16,657 nucleotides of DNA, taken from contig JBDSTZ010000422.1 of the NCBI GenBank assembly GCA_039927975.1, forward strand, positions 1 through 16,657, read 5' to 3'. The position numbers and the translations under genes are program-made. This document shows positions 6,980 to 14,640 of this stretch, in pieces (positions within the stretch are counted from its first letter, which is position 1; each line of letters opens with the position of its first letter). This DNA comes from JBDSTZ01 sp039927975 (GTDB lineage: Bacteria > Pseudomonadota > Gammaproteobacteria > Burkholderiales > Burkholderiaceae_D). The notes beneath the pieces are model-generated. The model was not told where the DNA came from. It was given only the letters and a program-made list of their open reading frames with translations, and searched no databases.

Positions 6980-8278
6980 ATGCAGGACACGCACACGCGG
7001 CCGACAGGCCGGTTCAACGCCCTTACCGCCCTCGGCGCCATGCCGGCGGCCGCGCTCAGCTTCGCCGCCTGGCTGCAGGTGTCGGCGGTGAGCTGGCTGC
7101 TCAGTGCCCGCTACCAGCTCGAACTGCACGAGATCGGCCTGGTCTGGGCGGCCGGTCCGCTGGCGGCTATCGCGGCCCAGTTGCTGGCCGGACGATGGAG
7201 CGACCGGCACTGGCGCGCCGGCGGACGGCGCCGCCCTTTCATTCTGGCCGGCGGCGCACTGGCGGCGCTGACGCTGTTGCTGCTGCCACGGCTCGACACG
7301 CTTGGCGCGCTGCTCGGCGTCGGCAATCTGCTGGTGCTGGCGGCGATCGCCGCGTTCACGTTCGAGCTGGCGCTCAATGCCGCGCTGGGGCCGGCGCGCG
7401 CGCTGGTGGCCGACCTCACGCAAGACGGCGCGCCGCGCACCGGGGGCTTCGCCTGGATGCAGGCGCTGGCCGGCTGCCTGGGCGCGCTGGCCTACCTGGC
7501 CGGCAGCTGGTTCGAGATCGGCGCGGTGATGACGGCCGGCGCGCTGGCGGTGTTCGCGTTCGCTGTGCTGCCGCTGCTGTTCGTGCGCGAGCCGCAGAAC
7601 TTGTCCGCCGCGCCTGTCGACGAAGCGGCCTCGCACGCCCAACCGGGCCAGCTGTGGCGCATCTGCCTGGCGCATGGCGTGGCCTGGCTCGGGGTGCAGG
7701 CGATGCTGGTCTACACCATCGCCTTTGCGCAGCGCTACACGGTGCCGCTGTACGACACGCCTGAGAGCATCGCGACCCAATCGGCGCACGTGATCGCACT
7801 CGCGTTTGGGTTGATGAATGTGGCCGGCTGCGTGGCCACGCCGCTGCTGCTGGCGCCGCTGGCGACGCGCTTCGGCCGGGTCCGCACGCACGCCGCCTGC
7901 ATGGCGTTGATGGCGGCGGCCTGCTTTGCGATCGCCTTCAAGGCGCGCTCGCCGCATATGCTGTACGCGCTGATGGCGGTGGCCGGTATCGGCTGGGGTG
8001 CGATGCTCAGCCTGCCCTTGGCGATCTTCAGCGAACAGGCCGCCAGGTCCCGCATGGCTTACTTGATGGGCGTGTTCAATCTGTCGATCGTGGTGCCGCA
8101 GCTGATGGCGGTCGGGGTGGGTTTTGCGCTTGGGGGAACGAGCGAGAAAAAGCTGCTGTTCGTGGTGTGTGGAAGCTGCCTGGCCGTGTCGGCGCTGCTA
8201 TGGCTGCGGGTGGGCGAGCGGCGCGGCGCGCGCGGCGCCGGCGTGGTGACGGAAGCGACGGCGACTGGCCTGAACTGA
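6980..8278 (+). CDS. MFS sugar transporter, SLC45/sucrose-symporter-like
   Basis: This 432-residue inner-membrane protein has about 12 hydrophobic segments. After the second helix comes the loop GRWSDRHW-(x)-GGRRRPFILAGG (71-92), an MFS signature whose GRRRPFI form is typical of the SLC45 and plant sucrose transporter group. MGVFNLSIVVPQ (363-374) matches that group's conserved motif in the tenth to eleventh helix. A hydrophilic central loop (203-226) divides the halves. Sugar:proton symport is therefore likely, with sucrose, maltose or another glucoside as substrate; the exact sugar is inferred. The ATG at 6980 is preferred, with GGGA at 6970-6973; a GTG at 6905 in frame would add 25 polar residues without a ribosome site. 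It is divergent from pgm (185 bases between starts) and a plausible partner of pgm and glk. No glycoside hydrolase accompanies it in the window. Confidence 0.85.
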   Translation: MQDTHTRPTGRFNALTALGAMPAAALSFAAWLQVSAVSWLLSARYQLELHEIGLVWAAGPLAAIAAQLLAGRWSDRHWRAGGRRRPFILAGGALAALTLLLLPRLDTLGALLGVGNLLVLAAIAAFTFELALNAALGPARALVADLTQDGAPRTGGFAWMQALAGCLGALAYLAGSWFEIGAVMTAGALAVFAFAVLPLLFVREPQNLSAAPVDEAASHAQPGQLWRICLAHGVAWLGVQAMLVYTIAFAQRYTVPLYDTPESIATQSAHVIALAFGLMNVAGCVATPLLLAPLATRFGRVRTHAACMALMAAACFAIAFKARSPHMLYALMAVAGIGWGAMLSLPLAIFSEQAARSRMAYLMGVFNLSIVVPQLMAVGVGFALGGTSEKKLLFVVCGSCLAVSALLWLRVGERRGARGAGVVTEATATGLN

Positions 8279-8284
8279 GGCCAG
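8265..8284. terminator. Inverted repeat over the MFS stop codon, weak terminator candidate
   Basis: CTGGCCT (8265-8271) and AGGCCAG (8278-8284) form a 7-bp stem with a 6-nt loop overlapping the TGA at 8276-8278. It lies between the convergent transporter and helicase genes, whose stops are only 19 bases apart. Neither side has a T-tract, so termination is not assured. Confidence 0.3.
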
Positions 8285-8297
8285 CCGCTGCCTCGCC

Positions 8298-10136
8298 TTA
8301 TTCAGGCTTGGGGCCCTTGCGGTGTTCCTTCTTCGCTTTAGGGGCATCGCCGGCGCCCTTGGCGAAGGTCTTCTTCTCGGCGAAGCGGCGGTCGCCGGCT
8401 TTCTTCGGACCGCCCGCAGCACCCTTCTTGGCGGCCGGCGCCTCGCCGTCGCGCGTGATGTTGAGCTGCTGGCCGGCCACCCACACGGTCTTCAAGTGGT
8501 CGATCAGGTCGGGCGGCATGTCGGCCGGCAGGTCGAGCGTGGAATAGTCGTCGTAAATCTCGATGCGGCCGATGTACTTCGATTCGATGTTGGCCTCGTT
8601 GGCGATGGCGCCGACGATATTGCCCGGCTTGACGCCGTGCGCGTGGCCGACTTCGATGCGGAAGGTGCCCATGCCCGCTTCGGCCGGACGCGCCACGCGA
8701 TCCTTCTTGAACGCGGGAGCATCGCCACGGTCGGGACGGAACGGCGCGTCCGAACGCGGTGCGCGCGCCGGCTTGTCTTCCTGCCAGGACGGCGCGCTCT
8801 TGGCGTCGCGGTTCGGTTTTTCCAGCAGCAGCGGAATGTCGCCGCGCGCCAGTTTGGCCAGCGCGGCGGCGATTTCCACCGCCGGCACGTTCTGTTCGCG
8901 CTCGTATTCCTCGATCAGCGAGCGGAATACATCGAGACCGCCGGCCCCGATCGCCTCGGTGATCTGGTCCTTGAATTTGGCGATGCGCACATCGTTGACC
9001 GCCTTCACGGTCGGCAGCGTGAGCGGCGAGACCGGCTGGCGGGTGGCGCGCTCGATCGCTTTCAGCAGGCCCTGCTCGCGCGGGGTGATGAACAGGATCG
9101 CTTCGCCGCTGCGGCCGGCGCGGCCGGTGCGGCCGATGCGGTGGGTGTAGCTCTCGGGGTCGGACGGCACGTCGTAGTTGATCACGTGGCTGATACGCTC
9201 GACGTCAAGGCCGCGCGCGGCGACGTCGGTGGCCACCAGGATGTCGATCTTGCCGTTCTTGAGCTGTTCGATGGTGCGCTCGCGCTGGGTCTGCTGCATG
9301 TCGCCGTTGATGGCGGTGGCGGCGAAACCGCGCGCTTGCAGCTTGCTGGCCAGTTCCTCGGTGCCAAGCTTGGTGCGGGCGAAGATGATCATGCCGTCGA
9401 ACGGTTCGGCTTCGAGGATGCGGGTGAGCGCCTCGAGCTTCTGCATGCCGCTCACCATCCAGTAGCGCTGGCGGATATTGTCGGCGGTACCGGTCTTGGC
9501 GGCGACCGTCACTTCGGCCGGCTCGCGCAGGTAGGTCTTGGCGATGCGCTTGATGGCCGACGGCATGGTGGCCGAGAACAGCGCGGTCTGGCGCGTGGCC
9601 GGGGTCTTTTGCAGGATCTGTTCGACGTCGTCGATGAAGCCCATGCGCAGCATCTCGTCGGCCTCGTCGAGCACCAGGGTTTTCAGCTTCGACAGGTCGA
9701 GCGAGCCTTTTTCGAGGTGGTCGATGACGCGGCCGGGGGTGCCGACGATGACGTGCACGCCGCGTCGCAGGGCCGACAATTGCGGGCCGTAGCTCTGGCC
9801 GCCGTAGATCGGCAGAACGTGGAAATCCTTGATGTGGGCGGCGTAGGTCTGGAACGCTTCAGCGACCTGGATCGCCAGCTCGCGGGTCGGCGCCAGCACC
9901 AGCGCCTGCGGCGACTGCTGCTTGATGTCGATGCGCGAGAGGATCGGCAGGGCGAAAGCGGCGGTCTTGCCGGTACCCGTCTGGGCCTGTCCGAGCACGT
10001 CGCGGTTGGCCATCAGCAGCGGGATGGTGGCGGCCTGGATCGGCGACGGCGTTTCGTAGCCGACCTCTTTGATGACCTTGAAGACGGCCGGCGAGAGGTT
10101 CAGATCGGAAAACAGCGGAAGGGGGGTATCGGACAT
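8298..10136 (-). CDS. deaD: DEAD-box RNA helicase, DeaD/CsdA type
   Basis: This 612-residue ATP-dependent RNA helicase belongs to the type that helps ribosome assembly and mRNA turnover, especially in the cold. All core motifs are in order: Q motif (TPSPIQ, 29-34), Walker A AQTGTGKT (51-58), PTRELA (83-88), GTPGR (132-136), the DEAD box (157-160), SAT (188-190), IIFART (250-255), ATDVAARGLDV (302-312) and HRIGRTGRAG (332-341). A linker rich in Pro, Arg and Asp (440-485) leads to a DbpA/CsdA RNA-binding domain (FRIEVGHAHGVKPGNIVGAI to LNITRDG, 492-564) and a Lys-rich tail. This domain order and length match E. coli DeaD (about 629 residues) rather than RhlE or SrmB. The ATG at 10136 sits directly before the conserved FSDLNLSPAV; the ribosome site is weak (GTGAG). 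The upstream leader contains two hairpins. Confidence 0.93.
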   Translation of the reverse strand: MSDTPLPLFSDLNLSPAVFKVIKEVGYETPSPIQAATIPLLMANRDVLGQAQTGTGKTAAFALPILSRIDIKQQSPQALVLAPTRELAIQVAEAFQTYAAHIKDFHVLPIYGGQSYGPQLSALRRGVHVIVGTPGRVIDHLEKGSLDLSKLKTLVLDEADEMLRMGFIDDVEQILQKTPATRQTALFSATMPSAIKRIAKTYLREPAEVTVAAKTGTADNIRQRYWMVSGMQKLEALTRILEAEPFDGMIIFARTKLGTEELASKLQARGFAATAINGDMQQTQRERTIEQLKNGKIDILVATDVAARGLDVERISHVINYDVPSDPESYTHRIGRTGRAGRSGEAILFITPREQGLLKAIERATRQPVSPLTLPTVKAVNDVRIAKFKDQITEAIGAGGLDVFRSLIEEYEREQNVPAVEIAAALAKLARGDIPLLLEKPNRDAKSAPSWQEDKPARAPRSDAPFRPDRGDAPAFKKDRVARPAEAGMGTFRIEVGHAHGVKPGNIVGAIANEANIESKYIGRIEIYDDYSTLDLPADMPPDLIDHLKTVWVAGQQLNITRDGEAPAAKKGAAGGPKKAGDRRFAEKKTFAKGAGDAPKAKKEHRKGPKPE

Positions 10137-10214
10137 GGGAGTTGCTCACAAAGTTGGCGCTAAACCGACAGTTTACTCTGTTGCAAGCCATTGCGTGGAT
10201 TTGTGGGTGGTTGG

Positions 10215-10234
10215 CGGTCCGCCAGGCGGGACCG
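10215..10234 (-). other. Bulged hairpin in the deaD leader
   Basis: CGGTCC pairs with GGACCG, extended by GCC/GGC around a one-base bulge. It lies 79 bases upstream of the deaD ATG and just downstream, on the minus strand, of the terminator hairpin at 10246-10268. Further on, TTGCAA and TTTAGC at 16 bp spacing (about 10165-10192) are a weak promoter candidate. Confidence 0.35.
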
Positions 10235-10245
10235 GCGAACAAGCG

Positions 10246-10268
10246 AAAAGGCCACCCCGAGGGTGGCC
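10246..10268 (-). terminator. Intrinsic terminator upstream of deaD
   Basis: On the minus strand GGCCACCC-TCG-GGGTGGCC (10268 to 10250) is a perfect 8-bp stem followed by TTTT (10249-10246). It is the likely end of the PEP-CTERM gene transcript, 113 bases after that stop codon, and insulates deaD. If deaD transcription starts further upstream it would act as a leader attenuator instead. The rest of the 244-base gap (10137-10380) holds no supportable gene. Confidence 0.75.
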
Positions 10269-10380
10269 AGGGTGCGTGCCAGCGATACGGGGCGCCTGAA
10301 ATGTGGTCTGGAAGCGTCCCGCAGCGCTTGTGTTGAAGAGGCCGTGACCGAATGTCGGATCTGCCCCCCATGGTGTGGAC

Positions 10381-10977
10381 TTAGAGCCGGATCGGACCCG
10401 GTGCCCTGGATTTGCGGCGGGTGAGGCCGAAGGCGGCGACGCTGATGCCGAACAGGGCCAGGGTGCCCGGCTCGGGCACGGCGGCGGCGGCGGTGCCGAA
10501 GACGACGTTGGTCGCGGTGAACTGGTAGGCGGCGCCGCCCAGTTGCGGGAAGGCGCTCAGCGCCGCCGTCACGCTCGTCAGCGTGGCGCTGGTGGACTTG
10601 TAGAAGATGCCGGCGTTGACGCCGTCGGTGCTCAAGTAGGTCCAGTCGTCGTCGATGGCGGCGCAGCAGGAGGTGATCAGCAGCGAGTATTTGCCGGCCG
10701 CCAGGGTCTGGGTCAGGTGCGGCCTGGTGCTCGGGGTCGTGCCCACCACGCTGTCGTCGGCGTAGATCAACAACGCGCCGGCACTGTTGAACAGGCCGAA
10801 GGCGGCGTCGAAGATGCCGACGGTGTTCTGGAAGTCGACGGTGGTGCTGCCGCTCAGCTGGAAGCTGAGGACGTCATAGCCGACATTGTTCAGCTTGCCG
10901 CTGATGACGGTCGCCTGCGCGACCCCCGTCGAGGCGATGAGGGCGATTGCGATGAGGATTTTTTTCAGGATGTTCAT
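10381..10977 (-). CDS. PEP-CTERM sorting domain exported protein
   Basis: This 198-residue protein has a signal peptide (MNILKKILIAIALIASTGVAQA, cleavage expected near residue 22). At the C-terminus (167-191) is a PEP-CTERM anchor: VPEPGTLALFGISVAAFG, a hydrophobic helix, then RRK. Such proteins are processed by exosortase (EpsH/Xrt) and are often linked to exopolysaccharide or biofilm matrix; no exosortase is in the window. The middle region includes FGLFNSAGALLIYADDS and TLAAGKYSLLIT, a jelly-roll-like pattern seen in DVUA0089-type and pre-peptidase C-terminal domains, with an adjacent Cys pair at 104-105. No catalytic motif is visible. The ATG at 10977 is chosen because AAGGT lies at 10983-10987 on the complement and the signal peptide starts there; the in-frame extension to 11043 is not signal-like. 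It follows the pectate lyase on the same strand after a 175-base gap in which I see no gene or clear promoter. Confidence 0.88.
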   Translation of the reverse strand: MNILKKILIAIALIASTGVAQATVISGKLNNVGYDVLSFQLSGSTTVDFQNTVGIFDAAFGLFNSAGALLIYADDSVVGTTPSTRPHLTQTLAAGKYSLLITSCCAAIDDDWTYLSTDGVNAGIFYKSTSATLTSVTAALSAFPQLGGAAYQFTATNVVFGTAAAAVPEPGTLALFGISVAAFGLTRRKSRAPGPIRL

Positions 10978-11152
10978 GTCATACCTTGCTAGTAAGTGAG
11001 CTGCGGCGCACCGGGCCGTGCTTGGGCCGGTCGCTGCCGCCATGCTTTGTTTTCTGTGAATGCGGCGGGCAGGGACGATCGGGACGGCGGCGCTGGAAGG
11101 CGAACGCGCAGCATGTCGCGCCCTCGCCTGCCGTGCCGCCGTCGCCGCGCGA

Positions 11153-12361
11153 TCAGTAGCCGACCTTGGCCGCGTAGGTCAGCAGCTTGCTGCCCCAGTT
11201 GCCGCCCCAGTCGTAGCCGTAACGGCGCTCGGGTTCGACGTTCATGATGTCGTATTGCTTGCCGGTGCCGGGCGGGTTGTCGGTCGGCAGGCGGCCGCTG
11301 AAGAAGCCGGTGTCGGCGGTCAGGTCGTAGAAACGGTACCAGGTGGTCGAGCCAGCCTTGTAGATGAATGGCGAGGTGTTGGTCAGCGCCGAGCCGGTCT
11401 TGTCGTAGGCGGTGTCCTTGAGCTGCACCGCGCTGCTGCGGTACCAGGCGAGCGCCGCCTTGACCGAGGCCGCCACTTCCGCCGTTTGCGGCCGGGTCAT
11501 CAGGTAGGCGGCGACGTTGGCCGATTCGTAGCCGCTCTTGGACGGCAGTTCGTAGGAACGCGCGCCGAGCGGGGCGAAGGTGACCGGGTCGTGCTGGGCG
11601 CACCAGACGGTGCGGGTACCGTTCTGCACGATCTGGGCGTTGAGGATGTAGCCCACCGCCTTGTCGATGGTCGGGTTCAGGCGCGCCATCTGGGTCGCGG
11701 TGAAGAAGCCGGCGCCGAGCGGGGCTTTCTGTTGCGCCGCGTGGTCGAGCAGCATCAGCGCACGCACCATGGCGTCGTCGTTGAAGGTGACGTAGTTCGA
11801 ATAGGTGGTGCCGCGCGCCGGGTAGACCTGCGGGAAGCCGCCCGAGGCGTATTGCATGTTCAGCAGGAAGTCGAGCGCCTTGCGCGCGCTGGCGCGGTAC
11901 AGGGTGTTGCCGGTGCGCGAGTAGACGTTGGCCAGGAACATGATTTCGGTGACGGTGGCGCTGTTGTCGATGGTGCCCAGTTCGACGTTGTTGGCGCCGA
12001 ACCAGCCCGAGCGCGGCGCGGTGCCGTTCCATGGCGCGCTGTACCAGGCCGGGGTCTTGTAGAAGCCGCCGTGCGGCATTTGCCAGCTGACGATGTTGCT
12101 GGCCTTGGCTTTGTCGGCCGCCAGCGCGGTCGCGCTGTCACTGTTGGTGCTCAGCCAGCTGGTGTAGGTGGTGATCAGCGAGTAGGTCGGGTTGCCGCTC
12201 TGGTTGAGAATCGGGTCGCTCGCGGTGGCGCCGACTTCCGCCGCCAGGGTCGGCGCCGGCGAAGCGTTCGATGCCGACGAACCGTCCGGCGCCTCGCCGC
12301 CGCAACCGGCCAGCGCGGCGGCCACCAGTAAAAGTGCTCCTAGATAATTTTTATTTTTCAT
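11153..12361 (-). CDS. pelA: Pectate lyase, polysaccharide lyase family 10, lipoprotein
   Basis: This 402-residue enzyme should cleave polygalacturonate by beta-elimination using calcium. Residues 1-20 are a lipoprotein signal (LLVAAALAGC, Cys 20), so it is probably anchored to a membrane and may face the cell surface; a short Ser/Ala/Pro linker follows (21-45). The rest is a single family 10 lyase domain with its characteristic blocks: GGFPQVYP (174-181), YVTFNDDAMVRAL (190-202), VWCAQHDPVTFAPLGARSYE (252-271) followed by LPSKSGYES, FYDLTADTGFFSGR (344-357) and EPERRYGYDWGGNWG (376-390). The conserved Asp and Arg residues of these blocks build the catalytic and calcium sites in the family; I do not assign individual residues. 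The ATG at 12361 follows GAGG and begins the lipoprotein signal; the 53 residues of upstream open frame are not signal-like. No extra carbohydrate-binding module is present. The acetylesterase gene lies upstream on the same strand. Confidence 0.92.
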   Translation of the reverse strand: MKNKNYLGALLLVAAALAGCGGEAPDGSSASNASPAPTLAAEVGATASDPILNQSGNPTYSLITTYTSWLSTNSDSATALAADKAKASNIVSWQMPHGGFYKTPAWYSAPWNGTAPRSGWFGANNVELGTIDNSATVTEIMFLANVYSRTGNTLYRASARKALDFLLNMQYASGGFPQVYPARGTTYSNYVTFNDDAMVRALMLLDHAAQQKAPLGAGFFTATQMARLNPTIDKAVGYILNAQIVQNGTRTVWCAQHDPVTFAPLGARSYELPSKSGYESANVAAYLMTRPQTAEVAASVKAALAWYRSSAVQLKDTAYDKTGSALTNTSPFIYKAGSTTWYRFYDLTADTGFFSGRLPTDNPPGTGKQYDIMNVEPERRYGYDWGGNWGSKLLTYAAKVGY

Positions 12362-12462
12362 GGGTATGTCTGCCTCAAATTTTTGTCGGAAAACCAAGTA
12401 CAACTTGCAGAGGCTATCCGAATGGCCGGGCGGGCAAAAGACAAACCGTATCAGGCGATAAA

Positions 12463-12472
12463 AATCATGATT
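12463..12472. promoter_or_regulatory. Palindrome upstream of pelA, possible operator
   Basis: AATCATGATT is a perfect 10-bp palindrome 101 bases upstream of the pelA ATG, in an AT-rich island of otherwise GC-rich DNA. A second TGATTT half (12482-12487) is inverted relative to AAATCA at 12462-12467. It could bind a regulator; no known consensus is claimed. The 191-base gap (12362-12552) shows no gene. Confidence 0.25.
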
Positions 12473-12552
12473 CACTTTGCGTGATTTCTGACTACGCTGA
12501 CCGCGGGCCGGCCGGGACACAAAAGCCCATGTGGCGCGGCCCGCGCGCGCGG

Positions 12553-14511
12553 CTACTTCACCGGCAGCTCGAACGGCGCGGCCGGCAGGTCGTCGGCGCT
12601 GTACAGATTGACGTAGGGCGCGTCGGCCCAGGCGTAGCGCACATGGGTCACGCCGGGCTGGTTGGCGCCTTGCAGGACCACGGTGTCGCCTTGAACCACG
12701 GCGAGGGCGTAGGTGCAGGCGCCGGCGGCGCAGGTTTCAAATCCGATCGCCTGGGCCGCGCTGTAGCTGCGCAGGCCGCCATTGGTGTTCTTGAAGCCGA
12801 CGACCAGGTCCTGGCCGGCGCGCCGCACGGTGAGCGCTTCCGGGCCGCCGGCGCTTACCGCCGCGCCGTAAGCGACCGCATTGGCCGCACGCGCCAGGCG
12901 CTCGCCGACGACGGCTTTCTGGGCCGGGTGGATGTCGACCCGGTCGCCGACGTCGATCGTCACGGCCAGGCCGGCATGGCGGTCCTGGCGCACGCTGATG
13001 GCCTGGGCTTCGCGCAAGCGGGCCCAGTTCGACTCGCCCGGTTTGGTGGCGACCGCGCCGAACGACGACAACTGGGCGACGACGAATGGCAGGTCCGGCT
13101 GGCCGAAAGTGCGGCGCCAGTCGGCCATCAGCAAGGGCAGCAGGGTTTCGTATTCTTTCGCCTCGCCGGCATTCGACTCGCCCTGGTACCAGGCGGCCAG
13201 CTTGAACTTGAGTCCGGCCAGCGGGGCGATCATGCCGTTATAGAGCGTGGTCAGGCTGGTCGGCACGACCCAGGGCGCGGGCGGCACCGACAAGCCTTTC
13301 GCGCGCATGCCGGGGCGGTATTTCCACGGCCCCGACAGGGCGATGTTCTGGCCGTCGGCGGTGGTGAGCCAGCGCTGCTCGGGTTTGCCGGTCAAGCCGC
13401 CGCCGCCGAGCACGCGCACGGCGATGACGTTGCGGCCCGGCTTGAAGACGCCGGCCGGCACGGCGTAGTCGCGCCATACCCAGCCGATGCTGTTGCCGCC
13501 CACCGCCACGCCGTTGACCCAGGTGGTGTCGAAGGTGTCGATGGGGCCGAGCTGCAAGCGCCCCGCCGGGCCGCGCGCCTGTTGTTCGGTCAAGGTGACG
13601 GTGGTGCGGAACCAGGCCGCGCCGTCGAAATCGGCGAAGGCGGCGATGCCGGCATGTTTCCACGAGCCGGTGGGCGTCATGCCGGGCCAGGCGCTGTCGT
13701 CGACGTCGGCCGTACTCCAGCGGCGCTGGGCCGCCGCGTCCGGGTCGTGGGCGTCCCACCAGGCTTCCTGGCGACGCGCGTCGTCGGCCAGGGCCTTGGC
13801 CGGACTCGTGGCGTAGTCCGCCACCGCCGCCACGCCGCCCACATATTGCGGCAAGCTGCGCAACGAAGCGGCGCCGATCCAGCCCTGGATGGTGGTGCCG
13901 CCCCAGCTTGAATTGATGAAGCCGACCGTCACGTGCTGCTGCTGTTGCAGCCTGCGCGCCATGTGGTAGCAGACCGCCGACGCTTCGCCGGTGGTGTCGG
14001 GCGCGGCGACCTTCCATTCGACCGGGCGTTTGAGTTCGTCCAGCGGTGCGGCGAGGCTGTCGTTCTGGATGTTGACGAAGCGGATCGCGGGGTTGGCGTC
14101 GAAGGCCGACCATGCGCCGGCTTCCAGGCGCGCCGGGAAGGCCATGTTCGACTGGCCGCCGCACAGGTAGACGTCGCCGATCATGATGTCCTTGAGCGTG
14201 CTGGCCTTGGCGCCGGCGCTCACCGACAGCGCGTACGGACCGCCGGCGCGCATGGCCGGCAGGCGCGCGCGCCATTTGCCGGCGGCGTCGGCCTGCGCCG
14301 TCACCACCGTCTCGCCCAGCCTGAGCTCGACCTTCTTGGCCGGTTCGCCGGAACCCCAGACGGTCAGGGGCTCGTCGCGCTGGAGCACGGCGTGGTCGGT
14401 GAAGATGCGGGCGAACGCCGGCGACGCTGTGTCGGCGCGGGCGGCGGCTGGTGACAGCAGCAGCATGGCGCCGGCAATGGCGAAGCGAGACGGATGGGGG
14501 CAATAGGGCAT
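12553..14511 (-). CDS. Sialate O-acetylesterase-like carbohydrate esterase (SGNH, CE20-like)
   Basis: This 652-residue protein has a signal peptide (FAIAGAMLLLSPAAARA, about 10-26), so it acts in the periplasm or outside. The SGNH-type catalytic domain is split. Its first part carries CGGQSNM (117-123) with nucleophile Ser 121 and later NSSWGGTTIQGW (200-211); its second part carries AAWYQGESNAGE (439-450) and the Asp-His pair VDIHP (525-529). Between them (about 265-400) is a beta-rich galactose-binding-like insert (WFRTTVTLTEQQ, GPIDTFDTTWVNG, GRNVIAVRV). This layout is that of the sialate O-acetylesterase (SASA) family and resembles CE20 plant-glycan acetylesterases. Next to a pectate lyase it more likely removes acetyl groups from pectin or hemicellulose than from sialic acid. 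The ATG at 14511 is chosen for its AAGGA (14517-14521 on the complement); a longer frame to 14589 would run through the terminator at 14571-14602. Confidence 0.9.
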   Translation of the reverse strand: MPYCPHPSRFAIAGAMLLLSPAAARADTASPAFARIFTDHAVLQRDEPLTVWGSGEPAKKVELRLGETVVTAQADAAGKWRARLPAMRAGGPYALSVSAGAKASTLKDIMIGDVYLCGGQSNMAFPARLEAGAWSAFDANPAIRFVNIQNDSLAAPLDELKRPVEWKVAAPDTTGEASAVCYHMARRLQQQQHVTVGFINSSWGGTTIQGWIGAASLRSLPQYVGGVAAVADYATSPAKALADDARRQEAWWDAHDPDAAAQRRWSTADVDDSAWPGMTPTGSWKHAGIAAFADFDGAAWFRTTVTLTEQQARGPAGRLQLGPIDTFDTTWVNGVAVGGNSIGWVWRDYAVPAGVFKPGRNVIAVRVLGGGGLTGKPEQRWLTTADGQNIALSGPWKYRPGMRAKGLSVPPAPWVVPTSLTTLYNGMIAPLAGLKFKLAAWYQGESNAGEAKEYETLLPLLMADWRRTFGQPDLPFVVAQLSSFGAVATKPGESNWARLREAQAISVRQDRHAGLAVTIDVGDRVDIHPAQKAVVGERLARAANAVAYGAAVSAGGPEALTVRRAGQDLVVGFKNTNGGLRSYSAAQAIGFETCAAGACTYALAVVQGDTVVLQGANQPGVTHVRYAWADAPYVNLYSADDLPAAPFELPVK

Positions 14512-14570
14512 GGCTTTCCTTGGGTGACGATGGGGCGACGCAATGAGACGCGATTGTCCCGCATTCCATG

Positions 14571-14602
14571 AAAAAAGCCCAGCGGGCAACAGCCGGCTGG
14601 GC
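14571..14602 (-). terminator. Intrinsic terminator after the TonB-dependent receptor gene
   Basis: On the minus strand GCCCAGC (14602-14596) and GCTGGGC (14583-14577) form a perfect 7-bp stem around a 12-nt loop, followed by six T residues. It lies 38 bases after the receptor stop at 14641 and should separate that transcript from the esterase gene. Confidence 0.88.
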
Positions 14603-14640
14603 GTATTGAAGAAGCGGCGCCGGGCACGCCGCCCGCGCCG

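Noticed and set aside
8322..10163. Long plus-strand open frame (613 codons) antisense to deaD
   Set aside because: It mirrors the helicase codons, has no recognisable domain, and reads as low-complexity Arg/Gly/Asp/Val sequence.
10351..10383. CTGCCCCCCATGGTGTGGAC near the PEP-CTERM stop, similar to ends of some IS3-family elements
   Set aside because: There is no partner end, no transposase fragment and no target duplication, and the similarity is too short to call an insertion remnant.
11060..12331. Plus-strand frame of 423 codons opposite the pectate lyase
   Set aside because: It is a shadow of the lyase frame; the translation is Arg/Gly/Val-rich without domain features.
12491..12552. GC-rich inverted sequences after the esterase stop as a terminator
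   Set aside because: CGGGCCGGCC and GCGCGC runs can fold in many ways, but no defined stem is followed by a T-tract at the right distance.
12271..13911. Plus-strand frame of 546 codons opposite the esterase and the pelA upstream region
   Set aside because: It spans two unrelated minus-strand genes and the gap between them and has no motif or ribosome site.
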